NCBI GenBank assembly: GCA_013214355.1
Contig: JABSSL010000053.1
Location: forward strand, 1 to 45,595
From: Saprospiraceae bacterium
GTDB taxonomy: Bacteria; Bacteroidota; Bacteroidia; Chitinophagales; Saprospiraceae
DNA length: 45,595 nt
Reading direction: 5' to 3'
Of this stretch, positions 25,217 through 34,992 are shown piece by piece. Position 1 is the first letter of the stretch. Every line of letters begins with the position of its first letter. Under the pieces are notes generated by a model. It saw only the letters and a list, made by a program, of their open reading frames with translations, ran no database searches and was not told where the DNA came from. The position numbers and the translations under genes were made by a program.

Positions 25217-25927
25217 TTAGAGAAATTTTTTCTTGGAAACGGTGATATTAGGAGGCTTCAGATAGAAAGGTTCGACATAAGCGACATCAACGAAGCGCTC
25301 TTCTTGGTAAGCTTGCAGGGCAAACGGTACCAAATGATAGGCTGAGGCTAGTACCGGCACAAAATGTATGTGAGGATGAGCTAGCACCTCTTCGGTCTTC
25401 GGTGCGCCATTCCCTCCCAGAATCAAATGCTTCTCTTGTTCTAGATAGGTATTAAATACATCACCATCAATTACTACCGCCTCCGGCTCCGCTAAAGCAT
25501 CGAGTTTATGGCTATACACTGCTCGATAAACCTCCATACGACGTGCGTCAATCATGGGAATATACAAGAGCGAGCTAGAAGACGAGATAGATTGAACTTG
25601 TATTGCCTTAGCCATGCCTCCCGCTAAGGCAAGCAAACTAGGCACCGTAATCAAAGGCTTGTCTAAAGCATAACAGATTCCCTTAGCCGTAGAGAAACCC
25701 ACCCGCAGCGAGGTATAGGATCCTGGCCCCATGCTCACGCTCACCGCAGATAGCTCAGCTAAAGATACACCCGCCGCCTCAATCGCTGCATCAATTAACA
25801 AGGTCATCTGCGAAGCATGCTGGTAGGCTTCCCGCGTTTCACTGAAGCCAATGACCTCCTCTCCCCTGCTCACCGCAATGGAACAGATATCGGTAGAGGA
25901 CTCAATATGTAAAAGGATGGGCTGCAT
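25217..25927 (-). CDS. tsaB: tRNA threonylcarbamoyladenosine biosynthesis protein TsaB
   Basis: Non-catalytic ASKHA-fold partner of TsaD and TsaE in making t6A37 on ANN-decoding tRNAs. From the ATG at 25927 the protein has 236 residues and begins MQPILLHIESSTDICSIAV, the family's ATPase-like first strand-turn. SMGPGSYTSLRVGFSTAKG is the TsaB signature, followed by PLITVPSLLALA. The frame is open a further 44 codons upstream, but those overlap a small basic ORF in another frame and do not resemble the family. The last residues (KKKF-rich) are basic, unlike the body. Confidence 0.93.
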   Translation of the reverse strand: MQPILLHIESSTDICSIAVSRGEEVIGFSETREAYQHASQMTLLIDAAIEAAGVSLAELSAVSVSMGPGSYTSLRVGFSTAKGICYALDKPLITVPSLLALAGGMAKAIQVQSISSSSSLLYIPMIDARRMEVYRAVYSHKLDALAEPEAVVIDGDVFNTYLEQEKHLILGGNGAPKTEEVLAHPHIHFVPVLASAYHLVPFALQAYQEERFVDVAYVEPFYLKPPNITVSKKKFL

Positions 25928-25994
25928 GGGGCGAAGATAGGGAAAGTGGAGGAGATCCATGTTTGCCCCATGCTGCTTGGGATAGGTTATTTTT

Positions 25995-26153
25995 TTAACT
26001 ACTAGCTTTTTTTCTATTTGCTCGATAACGACCTTGTTCTCTTTTCTTACGAGAAGCAAGACTAACTAACTGTTCAATACTAGGCTTTTTGGAAGTACTT
26101 TTGAAGTTGATAACTTTAGAGATGGCTATTTTAGGTTGTGGATCTACTTGCAT
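25995..26153 (-). CDS. small basic protein, 52 residues, unknown
   Basis: Open frame from ATG at 26153 to TAA at 25995, 67 bp upstream of the tsaB start and in the same direction. The translation begins MQVDPQPKIAIS and ends with a strongly basic tail (SRKKREQGRYRANRKKASS). The composition looks protein-like, with no rare-residue excess, and the frame is separate from the non-coding extension of tsaB. Basic tails of this kind occur in small nucleic-acid-binding proteins, but I recognise no family. It could be a leader gene of tsaB or chance. Confidence 0.4.
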   Translation of the reverse strand: MQVDPQPKIAISKVINFKSTSKKPSIEQLVSLASRKKREQGRYRANRKKASS

Positions 26154-26472
26154 GGTTGTTTCGTTGTGTTTGCTTCTGAAATAATTTGAAAGAGTTTTAG
26201 TAAAATCCTACTCCCTCAAATGTTTACTCTTTCAAGATCTTGAGTATTGCAGCGCTACTCAACCACACTTTTTCAGGATTTCCCCAAATCATCCTATTTT
26301 GATCCAGCTTGACCCCATTTGTTCGACATACCTTATAGCCAACAAACGACAGAACCCTATAAGCTTTAACTTCACCTTATAGCATCTAAACAACACTTCC
26401 CCGTGCGCCATTACGCTATTCACAAGAAGCTTTATTATCTTTCAAATCCATAGTCGTAAACTCCTTGACCCA
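26154..26472. other. 320 bp intergenic region between divergent genes
   Basis: Lies between the small basic ORF (minus) and the helical protein gene (plus). I see no defended promoter box, hairpin or open frame. Confidence 0.35.
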
Positions 26473-27885
26473 ATGCACAATACAAAGCTACTCCAGGTCT
26501 TAGCTACCTTGTCCGCTAAGGAATTAGAAGAGTTCCAAGCACATGTAAATGAGTTGTCCAAAAGAGAGGCGACAAAAAAACTGCTCGCCCATTTATCCAC
26601 CTTCGAGGATAAATGGCAGCATGAGGATCTTCAACTTGAAGCCGTAGGAAAACAACTGGGATACAAAGCTCCTTACAAAAGTCTTAGCAATAGAGCCTCT
26701 GATCTCTACAAAATTCTGATGGAGTTTATGGTTGTCCGTAGGCCATATTCAAAGGACTACAGATTTGAAAAAGAGTTTCTAGAGTTAAAGATCTTTGAAG
26801 AAAAAGCTGCGGATAAACTAAAGAAATTACAAAGGGAAAAGCTAATTAGGCAACTTGATCAATCCAAAACCAAGGATCAATGGTCAGCCTTTCGGCAAAT
26901 GCTATTGTATGATGTATCTTATTACAATAGCATAGAAGAGAATAGAATAGATCAAAAAAAAACAGAGATAGAACAATCCTTGAAACTGGAAGAACACTTT
27001 CACATCAGCTCTAGGTTAAAATATTCTACTGAATTACTGTCTCGTTCTCAAATCATGAAATTCCCTACTGAAAAGTACAATGCTCTGTTTGAGGAAGTAC
27101 TTTCTAGCAAAATAGATCCAACAGATAATTACCAACTTCTATATCAGGCCACATTTCGAGCACTATACACCCAGGTTCCGAAAGATTTTACAATTGCCTA
27201 TTCCTTGCTACAGCAAAAAGAGGAATTACTGACTAAAACAGATAGATACCAGATATTCCTCTACCTTATCAATGCAGTGGCACAGCATTCTAGACTAAAA
27301 ACCATAGAATACGGTCAACAGTTGCTAGCTCTATATAAGTTTGGATTACCTAGGAAACTCTTGTTTCATGAAGGCCAAATCACAAGAGTGACGTTTCTAA
27401 ATATTGTCGATATAGCAACTAAAATGCGTGATTTTGCCTTTGCTAAGGAGTTCATTAGAACTTATACCAAGAAGTTGCCAAAGGATTACCAAAAAGACAC
27501 CTCCACACTAGCGGAGGTCATGATTAAGTTCGAACGAAAAGAGTACGATATAGTATTAGAAAAACTTCGCACCTTTAATTTTAAATATCCTGATGAAAAA
27601 TTTCGCGCGCACATCCTTGTCCTTTGTACCCTTTACGATCTAAAGTCTGAACCCAATGTAATTTGGGACAAGTGTAATTCCTTTAGAACATTCACCAGTA
27701 GAAATAAGACAAAATTGAATTCTACTTTCCTGCTTGGCATAGAAAGTTTCATCAGTTTTGTCCAAAAGCTCCTACAACAGAAACTCTCTCAAGCGAGACT
27801 CAAAAACGATCTTAATCAGACGGATCCAATTGTTATGAGAATTTGGTTGCAAGAGAAGCTAGAATCGTATAAAGGAATTTCATAG
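26473..27885 (+). CDS. all-helical cytoplasmic protein of unknown function
   Basis: 470-residue protein with no signal peptide or membrane segment, predicted almost wholly alpha-helical and rich in Lys, Glu, Leu and Gln. It starts LLQVLATLSAKELEEFQAHV, a pattern I associate with a lineage-specific family of similar-sized Saprospiria proteins whose role is unknown; that association is from memory and not verified. Helical hairpins in the second half (for example TYTKKLPKDYQKDTSTLAEV) could be degenerate TPR-like repeats. Its A/T-richer codon use and isolation before a 1.8 kb non-coding stretch suggest an accessory gene. Confidence 0.75.
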   Translation: MHNTKLLQVLATLSAKELEEFQAHVNELSKREATKKLLAHLSTFEDKWQHEDLQLEAVGKQLGYKAPYKSLSNRASDLYKILMEFMVVRRPYSKDYRFEKEFLELKIFEEKAADKLKKLQREKLIRQLDQSKTKDQWSAFRQMLLYDVSYYNSIEENRIDQKKTEIEQSLKLEEHFHISSRLKYSTELLSRSQIMKFPTEKYNALFEEVLSSKIDPTDNYQLLYQATFRALYTQVPKDFTIAYSLLQQKEELLTKTDRYQIFLYLINAVAQHSRLKTIEYGQQLLALYKFGLPRKLLFHEGQITRVTFLNIVDIATKMRDFAFAKEFIRTYTKKLPKDYQKDTSTLAEVMIKFERKEYDIVLEKLRTFNFKYPDEKFRAHILVLCTLYDLKSEPNVIWDKCNSFRTFTSRNKTKLNSTFLLGIESFISFVQKLLQQKLSQARLKNDLNQTDPIVMRIWLQEKLESYKGIS

Positions 27886-29668
27886 TAAATACTCTACGTA
27901 GGAGTGCCTTCTTCCGCTTGAACAATCCCAGAAAGAAAACTATGGAGGCTCATTAATCCCATTGTAAAATGAAGAGCCTCCACAGTATGCCGTATTATAA
28001 AATGATTATCTGCTCAATGATAACCATTAGAAGATCTAATGTATCCATGATTTCGATTTTTTGATTAATGAATATGGTTAGAAGGGTTTCCCAATCACCG
28101 CTTCTGAGCGCCTGCAGCTACGCCTAAGCCATGCTGTGAATCCTTAGTTTTGGGCATAGCTCTGGCCCGACACAGAAAGGCCAACTTCTGCGCCTGATCA
28201 AGCCTATGCTTAGTTCTTGACATGACAGGTCCCTACTGCATCAATGACTGATACAGCCTTGTCTTACCTGTATTTATCGAGTTGTATTTTGCTAGCCATC
28301 CTCTAAGGATCGCTAGACGAGTTGTTATCTACTCTTATCGTTTCTTTCTTCTATCCATTAGTGTCGGTTTTCCCAAAATGTTACCCCTATTTCTGCCAAT
28401 ACTTTTCTAATTCGCTAAGAAATGTCTTTGAAATCAATCATTTGACTGGGCAAATATCCGAGCAAAAGCAGTATGGATAAAGCCTGTTCCAATTTTAAAG
28501 GCGTTTACGAAAATTTCTATAAATTTTCCTCTTGACCTCTTTATTCGAATCCGTGTCTCATGACTTTTCAAAAGCCAGTCTCTATTCATTCACATCAAGC
28601 ACATAGGTCATTTAGAATGGCCTAGTCACGTATTCATCTTGTTATAAGAAGATCCGAACCAGTGCCAACAACTTTATTTTTCTTCTCGACTTCCTTTCGA
28701 CCTACTTACAAAGGTCGCCATATATCACCGTCTCTCTCTCCCTAAAGGTGGATATACACTCAGCCCAAAATGACGACTACGTATACCTAGCTATAGGGCA
28801 TTTAGTCTCTTAGTCCTGTTGATCCAACTTTCTCCGCTTATTGATATATCCCCCCTTTTGTCTCCTCTTTCGATTAATCATAGCTATGATTCGCTCTACA
28901 AGAGAGAGCCCTCTCTTAGGTGATTTTTGTCTTACTTTTAAGGGAGAATTGGACATAAGCAAAGAATTAGTGTGGTTCAATAATTTTGGGCATACCACTC
29001 CCTGGCGAAATGGGTACATCTCCATCCGCTTGGGGAAGTATCAACCAGAAAATGTGTTCTAAAAAATCAGGGTTTTAGTAGGTCATTTTCTTAATTCATA
29101 AGCAAGGTATTAGCATTATTTGAATTCTGTAAGCATGACCTAGTAAGCACAAGCTATCAACCGGTGAAACCATCATTTTAATGAGGGAAGCATTTTGAGC
29201 CCCATACAGGCCCCGCCCTTTGTAATCGATTTCCTGGCCCTTTACAGACTGCAAGTTACATAGGATGGGCCCGCCAAGACATACTCAAAACTGTGTATTC
29301 GGACTCCCTAAAATTGATAATGCCTACTACCTATTAATGAGCTTAATTATTTACTACTCATGGGGATTGAGTTTGTAGTAAAGTGAATTTGAAACATCTA
29401 CACTTATATTATGGAGCGAACAGCGTCAAACATTACAAACGGGAAAAAATATTTAGACAAGCAAACTATACCATGGAGTCGGGTAAGCATGGAGAATAGA
29501 CTAGAAAATGGAGAAAAGGGTATAGACTTCCCTTTCATCAGCCTATAAAAAAAGCCCCACACACACCGTGTAGGGCTCCACATTTGGTCTAACAAGCTTT
29601 ATTGCTCCTGGTTGTCAGATAAGACAGACAGGCAAGCATTCGAAAATTCTGTATTTGGGTGCTTAGGG
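27886..29668. other. 1.8 kb stretch without a convincing gene
   Basis: The longest non-coding stretch in the window. Open frames here are at most 73 codons (28810-29062 on both strands) and look random. Local structures are a 9 bp stem with a 22 nt interior (TGGAGGCTC at 27943-27951, GAGCCTCCA at 27974-27982), which may end the upstream transcript, and a perfect 16 bp palindrome AATCATAGCTATGATT at 28876-28891. The right end holds the terminator of the TPR lipoprotein gene. It may contain an eroded gene or an unannotated RNA. Confidence 0.5.
29547..29577 (-). terminator. Intrinsic terminator after the TPR lipoprotein gene
   Basis: On the minus strand AGCCCTACAC pairs with GTGTGGGGCT (10 bp, one T-G wobble) around a 5 nt loop, followed by seven T. 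The wobble pairs only in minus-strand RNA, supporting that direction. It lies about 90 bp after the stop of the TPR gene and would end the sigma/DUF4331/TPR module. Confidence 0.88.
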
Positions 29669-30895
29669 CTAGAGGCTAGCTAGGGATTGTTGTAAGGCCA
29701 ATAGCTCAGGATGTTGAGAATTGGTGCGGGCAGCTCGTTGGAGGTGTGGAGCAGCCAGCGCTGGGCGGTTTTGTTTATGATAGATATAGGCTAGCGTTTG
29801 GTTGATATCGATATTATCTGGGCGCCTTTCGTAGACCTTTTGCGCATACTCCAAAGCCGTTTCATAGTCACCTAGAAGCTCGGCATGTAGGTGTGATAGT
29901 TCTAGGTCCATGACATGGCCAGCTTCTTGGTCTTCCGCCAGCATCACCTTCAGTTCGGCTATCGTCTGATCGAACTCAGTCTGACGATTTTGCTTTTGAT
30001 AAAGGGCGGCCAATTTTTCGTAAAAACTAAATTCGGGAATAATCTTGGCTGCCTGCAGGTACTTTTCTTCTGCGCTAGCCAGGTCACCTTTTTGCTCAGC
30101 AATCTCGCCTAGTGCCGCAATGGCGAATGGATAATCAGGGCGGTCCACTAGAATTCGTTCATAGGCTACTTCAGCTTTTTCCAGTTCACCATATTGAGCA
30201 TAGAGATCACCCAAGGTAAGGCGTGCCCAAGCGGTTTGTTCGTAGCCAGGATAACCTGCATCTACAGCCAATTGCATGGCTTCAATCGCTCCTTCCACAT
30301 CTCCATGTAACTCCCGGAGATAAGAAATGCGAGCGTAGGACCGCAGATCAGGGCGGATACTGATCATCTTATCAGCCATAGCTACGGCCTGGTCATACTG
30401 TCCTAGCTCTACATAAGCATCCACTAAAACACCATATATCTGAGCATTATAAGGATTCATAGCCACGGCTTCCTGACCGGCAGCTAGCGCCTCCGCAAAT
30501 TGGTGCAACGAAAGCAACACTCCAGCTTTCATCGCTAAGGCTTGAAATTGTTCATCGGGATTCTGCTGGGATCGAGTTAGGGCCTCGTCCAGTACTTTAA
30601 GAGCAGCAGGATAGTAATGTCCGTGTTCTCCAGTTACTCGGGCTTCATGGGTGTAGATCTCTGCCAACTTTAAGCGTGGCTTCACCTTCTCTGCGTGTTC
30701 TACCAATTCGTTACGATAACGGACATAATTGCTTTGTACCTGCTCCCACTCTTTTTCATAACGGAGATCGGATGGTCGGTCCAACAAACTTGGGATGGCC
30801 GAAAAAAACTCAGCTAAGTCTTCTGTTTTTTCTTGGGGTTGACAGGCTGAAATCACTAGTACTAATGCTATTAAGATGTATTTGGGAAAATGCAT
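29669..30895 (-). CDS. TPR-repeat lipoprotein
   Basis: Predicted lipoprotein of 408 residues. The signal peptide ends in a lipobox VISAC with Cys18. The rest is a string of tetratricopeptide repeats from ~75 to ~400, seen in segments such as AEALAAGQEAVAMNPYNAQI, YDQAVAMADKMISIRPDL and EKAEVAYERILVDRPDYPFA. These form a helical scaffold for protein binding, presumably in the periplasm or at the outer membrane. It follows two DUF4331 genes on the same strand and is closed by a terminator, so it is the likely last gene of that module. Confidence 0.9.
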   Translation of the reverse strand: MHFPKYILIALVLVISACQPQEKTEDLAEFFSAIPSLLDRPSDLRYEKEWEQVQSNYVRYRNELVEHAEKVKPRLKLAEIYTHEARVTGEHGHYYPAALKVLDEALTRSQQNPDEQFQALAMKAGVLLSLHQFAEALAAGQEAVAMNPYNAQIYGVLVDAYVELGQYDQAVAMADKMISIRPDLRSYARISYLRELHGDVEGAIEAMQLAVDAGYPGYEQTAWARLTLGDLYAQYGELEKAEVAYERILVDRPDYPFAIAALGEIAEQKGDLASAEEKYLQAAKIIPEFSFYEKLAALYQKQNRQTEFDQTIAELKVMLAEDQEAGHVMDLELSHLHAELLGDYETALEYAQKVYERRPDNIDINQTLAYIYHKQNRPALAAPHLQRAARTNSQHPELLALQQSLASL

Positions 30896-30996
30896 GCTGT
30901 ATGTTATTTTGGTGGTGAGTCAGGACCGTAGCTAGCTACATAGCGGCTATTACTTCAAATGACTCAGCGGATAGTGGATGGTAAAAGAGGGAGATA

Positions 30997-31026
30997 ACAG
31001 GGAGAAAGATTTTACTAACTCCCTGT
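30997..31026 (-). terminator. possible weak terminator or attenuating hairpin between DUF4331 and TPR genes
   Basis: ACAGGGAG (30997-31004) and CTCCCTGT (31019-31026) form an 8 bp stem with a 14 nt loop, 28 bp after the DUF4331 stop. On the minus strand the following sequence is only moderately T-rich, so it may be a partial terminator or an mRNA-stabilising hairpin that adjusts the amount of TPR message. Confidence 0.4.
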
Positions 31027-31053
31027 CATTAATGTCCCTGTTAAAGACTACGA

Positions 31054-33135
31054 CTATTTCGATTTCACTAGTTTCTGTATCTGAAGGATTTCTCCTCGTT
31101 CATTCATGATTCTGGCGAAGTAAAGGCCAGCAGGGTAAGCTCCCGCATTCCAATCCACCTCATAGGTGCCTGATTCCTGGAATCCCTTCACCAACTGCGT
31201 TAAGCGTTGACCTTGCATATTGTACACGTCGATGCTGATGGCTCCATCTTGCTCCATTTGATAGCGAAGTGTGGTGTTGTCTGTAAATGGGTTCGGATAG
31301 TTAGCCATGCGAACCTGCATAGGCACTTCTGTACGTGGAATGACGGTAGTGGCTGGCTGAATCATGTTGTCCGTCACCGGGCTCACGACCTGCCCACTGC
31401 AGATACCATCTCCTGCCCATGGTTGTGCCAGGTACGGAAATCGTCGTTCAAAAGGCTTATCATTAGCTTCGACACCAGTAGTGTAAGTCAAGACATTTAG
31501 CAGGTTCTGCGTTACGGGGTTCGGATCTCCGGCCGTATAATCATCATACCAAAGACCAATCGCCGCTAGTACAGCTCCTGAAACAGCTTGCAGTTCAATT
31601 CTTGTCACATCATCTTCCAAACGTCTACCATTAGGAAATCCATCCATATTTGGGATCCACTCTAAATCAGCAGAGGTATTATAGCGAGGGTCAGTAAGTC
31701 CCAGCACGGCAGCTTGTATCAACCCTAGAGAACTAAAGTCTGGATGATTACGGCGGGTGGCTGGGACAGCCATGTTAAGCCTTAGCATATCCCCACCGTT
31801 GGGTAGGAAGTTGTTGACAAAAGGTTTACCAGGGGCTAAGGGGTTTCCGGCCTTGCCTGTAGCCAATTGATAGGGAGGGAAATTGGGTACACCTGTATGG
31901 AAAGCAGGCCACAAGTCGACCGATCGCGGCAGGCCAGGTCCTGGCAGTAACAAAGTACCAAATATTGCGTCATCTAAGGCAGTGCCAGCGACAGCATCGG
32001 AGCCTTTCAACCCAAACAATCCATCATTACCATTGCCAAAATCGAAGGCTTGCAAGGAGTTTCGCTGAATCCGTAATGGTCCAAAGGCAGGTACTGCTCC
32101 GCCAAACAAATCATCATCCATATACAAGGCCAATTCTGGATTGTAGAAGTACTTGTCCAAAAGTGTATCGGCCAATTCATCGTAAGGGGTGATAGCGTTC
32201 CAATAATCTTTCATTCCGATGGGAATCACGGCTTCATTCGTCAAAGGCATACCCAGTCGAGATACCTGTACCCAGTCTCCTGAATACTCTTCTCCGCCTG
32301 GCCTTAGAGTTCGAATAGCTGGGCGGCTAGCGGAAGCCCATACCCCAATTACATAGTCAGGATCTAAAATATTGTCTGGACGCAAACGGCGAATACCTCG
32401 AACTTGTCGCTCAGAGCGCTTCAGCAAGTATGGGATCGGGATTTCCATCACAATCGCACTGGTATTCATACAGGCAATACCATCTTTTGGCGTATCGTTC
32501 TGACGTGGTGCGTCGCCCAGATCGAAGATACCTCCTAGGTCTACAAAAAATGGATCATCTACGGGTCCTGCGAAGACCTTTTCTCCGGTATGCGTTCGGC
32601 GAATCGCCCTTTTCATCAGGCGATCATAAGTTGTATTCAAACCTACTGGTGACTCAATCGATCGATCACCGATATAGTTAGGAGGGACAGGGCCATCTCC
32701 TAGAATTTTAAGCCAACTTCTACCATTATCAATACTCTTCTCTACATCGTATCGCATTCGCAAATTCTGCTTACCTAAACGAATATTGAAGAAGGTAGAA
32801 GGGTCCTCGGTTTCTTGATGAAAGGTAAATCGGTAGATGATTTCATCTCCTTCGATCGAAGCATCATTGTCGACGTGGATCTCATAGCGAATGTTCTCTC
32901 CGAAGTTGTAATAGTTGGGACCACCATGAGGAAGCTGCAAGGGCACATAGGTTGCAACAATAACGATGCTATTTTTATTATTGGGATTCCTGAAGGCGTA
33001 CAAATCCACATTATCAGCTAGTGGATCATCTGCGATCAATGGGGCTTCGCGGTGGCTAGAAGCCAGCAAGGAAGTACCCGAGACCAAGCCTATCAGCCCA
33101 AGGAATAGTACTTTTTTAAAGAAATGGGTTATCAT
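31054..33135 (-). CDS. DUF4331 secreted protein with T9SS type A sorting domain
   Basis: Exported protein of 693 residues. A signal peptide (~1-26) ends just before the DUF4331 opening SSHREAPLIADDPLADN. The DUF4331 domain fills ~27-600; its biochemical function is unknown. The C-terminal ~80 residues form a type A T9SS sorting domain (NYPNPFTDNTTL, then VYNMQGQRL, GLYFARI and a final KLVKSK), so the protein should cross the outer membrane through the type IX system and be released or anchored. The next gene upstream encodes a paralog, closely similar over the whole DUF4331 domain, that lacks the sorting domain. Confidence 0.93.
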   Translation of the reverse strand: MITHFFKKVLFLGLIGLVSGTSLLASSHREAPLIADDPLADNVDLYAFRNPNNKNSIVIVATYVPLQLPHGGPNYYNFGENIRYEIHVDNDASIEGDEIIYRFTFHQETEDPSTFFNIRLGKQNLRMRYDVEKSIDNGRSWLKILGDGPVPPNYIGDRSIESPVGLNTTYDRLMKRAIRRTHTGEKVFAGPVDDPFFVDLGGIFDLGDAPRQNDTPKDGIACMNTSAIVMEIPIPYLLKRSERQVRGIRRLRPDNILDPDYVIGVWASASRPAIRTLRPGGEEYSGDWVQVSRLGMPLTNEAVIPIGMKDYWNAITPYDELADTLLDKYFYNPELALYMDDDLFGGAVPAFGPLRIQRNSLQAFDFGNGNDGLFGLKGSDAVAGTALDDAIFGTLLLPGPGLPRSVDLWPAFHTGVPNFPPYQLATGKAGNPLAPGKPFVNNFLPNGGDMLRLNMAVPATRRNHPDFSSLGLIQAAVLGLTDPRYNTSADLEWIPNMDGFPNGRRLEDDVTRIELQAVSGAVLAAIGLWYDDYTAGDPNPVTQNLLNVLTYTTGVEANDKPFERRFPYLAQPWAGDGICSGQVVSPVTDNMIQPATTVIPRTEVPMQVRMANYPNPFTDNTTLRYQMEQDGAISIDVYNMQGQRLTQLVKGFQESGTYEVDWNAGAYPAGLYFARIMNERGEILQIQKLVKSK

Positions 33136-33267
33136 GATTTTCGATTATTACACCCCTTCCCTAGCCTATTAGGCATAGCACGATCTAAGTCAGTCTTCGT
33201 CAATTGACTGGCTAAACCACTAAGAGAAGGAGTATTACTAAGATTTTATTTAGAAGAAATGTAGGCG

Positions 33268-34992
33268 TTAATTCCCTGTTTCTGTTCCACTCCAAGGAGT
33301 AGCCACGTAAGGAAAAGAAGTTTTAAAAGCTTTGTCGTTTACTTCTACACCAGTCGTGTAGGTCAAAACATCAACCAAATCCTGAGTAACCGGGTTGGCA
33401 TCACCGGCGGTGTAATCATCATACCACAAACCCACTGCTGCCAATACAGCTCCGGACACTGCCTGCAACTCAATACGTGTAACATCATCTTCCAAGCGAC
33501 GTCCGTTAGGGAATCCGTCCATATTAGGGATAAATTCAAGATCGGTCGTAGTATTGAAACGGGGGTCCGTCAACCCAAGCACGGCCGCCTGAATCAAGCC
33601 TAAGCTACTGAAGTCTCCATTATTTCGATCGGTTACTGGGACGGCCATATTTAAGCGCAACATATCCCCTCCATTGGGTAAAAAGTTATGGATGAAGGGC
33701 TTTCCTGCAGCCAATGGATTTCCCTCTTTGCCTGTAGCTAATTGATAAGGAATTACGTTCGGAGCTCCGGTATGGAAAATTGGCCAAAGATCAACAGATC
33801 TCGGTTTGCCAGGGCCTGGCAATAAGAGCGTACCAAATACCGCGTCGTCCAAAGCGGTTCCAGCCACAGCATCTGAGCCCTTCAATGGGAATAGACCGTC
33901 ATTGCCATTACCGAAATCAAAGGCTTGTAATGAGTTTCGCTGAATCCGTAAGGCACTAAAAGCAGGTACAGCACCGCCAAACAAATCATCGTCCATATAC
34001 AAACCCAACTCTGGGTTGTAGAAGAATTTATCCAGAAGATCATCCGTTATTTCTTCATAAGGTGTAATGGAATTCCAGTAATCCTTCATCCCGATGGGGA
34101 TTACCGCTTCATTCGTCAACGGCATGCCTAGGCGAGAAACTTGTATCCATTCACCTTCCTCCACTGGCGCACTACCATTCGTTTGTAGGGTACGCATAGA
34201 CCTTCTGCTAGCAGATGCCCATACCCCAATGACATAATCAGGGTCTAATATGCTTGTAGGACTAGCTGCTGCTCCTTCTTTCAGAAGTGTACTGATCGGA
34301 ACTTGAATGGCGATCGTATGCACATTAAGTTGACCAACACCGTCTCTGGCAGGCTCACCTGATCTTGGTGAATCACCAAGGTCAAAAATTCCTCCAAGGT
34401 CCACGAAGAATGGATCATCTGCGGGTCCGCAGAATACCTTTTCTCCCGTACTAGTGGTGGTAATAGCATCCGTAATCAAACTCTCATAAGTAGTACCAAG
34501 GCCTACTCCACTCTCAATGGAACGTGGTCCAATATTGGTAGGTGGGACGATTCCATCTTGCACTAGCGTTTGAAAGCTCGCACCACCATCAATACTACGC
34601 TCCATCGTGTAGGTGGTCCGGATATTGATCTTTCCTAAACGGATGTTAAAGAATGTCGTCGGATCTTCATTGTTACGAGTAAAGGTAAATCGATAGATAA
34701 TCTCATCTCCAGGGCGGGTAGCATCATTGTCAATATGTACTTCGTAGCGAATATTTTCGCCAAACGTGTAGTAGTTGGGGCCACCATGCGGCAACTCAGC
34801 AGGAATGTAATTGGCTATGATCGTCACTGTATTGGGATCATCAGGACTCCGAAAAGCATAGACATCCGTGTTATCAGCTAGCGGATCATTAGCAATCAAA
34901 GGTGCTTCCCTATGGCTAGAGGCAAAACTCCCGATAGAACTACCTAAAAGAAGGGCCGCGATGACTAACCTCAGGGTTCTTTTTGCAATCAT
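33268..34992 (-). CDS. DUF4331 secreted protein without sorting domain
   Basis: Paralog of the next gene downstream, 574 residues from the ATG at 34992. That start gives a good signal peptide (KRTLRLVIAALLLGSS) directly before SSHREAPLIANDPLADN. A longer frame to 35109 adds 39 residues ahead of the signal peptide and is rejected. It is closely similar to its partner over nearly the whole length, with identical stretches such as LPNGGDMLRLNMAVP and RRLEDDVTRIELQAVSGAVL, showing tandem duplication. It ends soon after the domain, without a T9SS sorting signal, so it is probably periplasmic. One copy retained in the periplasm and one secreted would be consistent. Confidence 0.92.
   Translation of the reverse strand: MIAKRTLRLVIAALLLGSSIGSFASSHREAPLIANDPLADNTDVYAFRSPDDPNTVTIIANYIPAELPHGGPNYYTFGENIRYEVHIDNDATRPGDEIIYRFTFTRNNEDPTTFFNIRLGKINIRTTYTMERSIDGGASFQTLVQDGIVPPTNIGPRSIESGVGLGTTYESLITDAITTTSTGEKVFCGPADDPFFVDLGGIFDLGDSPRSGEPARDGVGQLNVHTIAIQVPISTLLKEGAAASPTSILDPDYVIGVWASASRRSMRTLQTNGSAPVEEGEWIQVSRLGMPLTNEAVIPIGMKDYWNSITPYEEITDDLLDKFFYNPELGLYMDDDLFGGAVPAFSALRIQRNSLQAFDFGNGNDGLFPLKGSDAVAGTALDDAVFGTLLLPGPGKPRSVDLWPIFHTGAPNVIPYQLATGKEGNPLAAGKPFIHNFLPNGGDMLRLNMAVPVTDRNNGDFSSLGLIQAAVLGLTDPRFNTTTDLEFIPNMDGFPNGRRLEDDVTRIELQAVSGAVLAAVGLWYDDYTAGDANPVTQDLVDVLTYTTGVEVNDKAFKTSFPYVATPWSGTETGN

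Noticed and set aside
28100-28260. Apparent inverted similarity between CTAAGC/GCTTAG segments
   Set aside because: The arms align only in short patches with gaps; no consistent stem could be drawn.
28810-29062. Overlapping 71- and 73-codon frames on opposite strands
   Set aside because: Both arise from the same AT-rich sequence with runs of basic or hydrophobic codons; neither looks like a protein.
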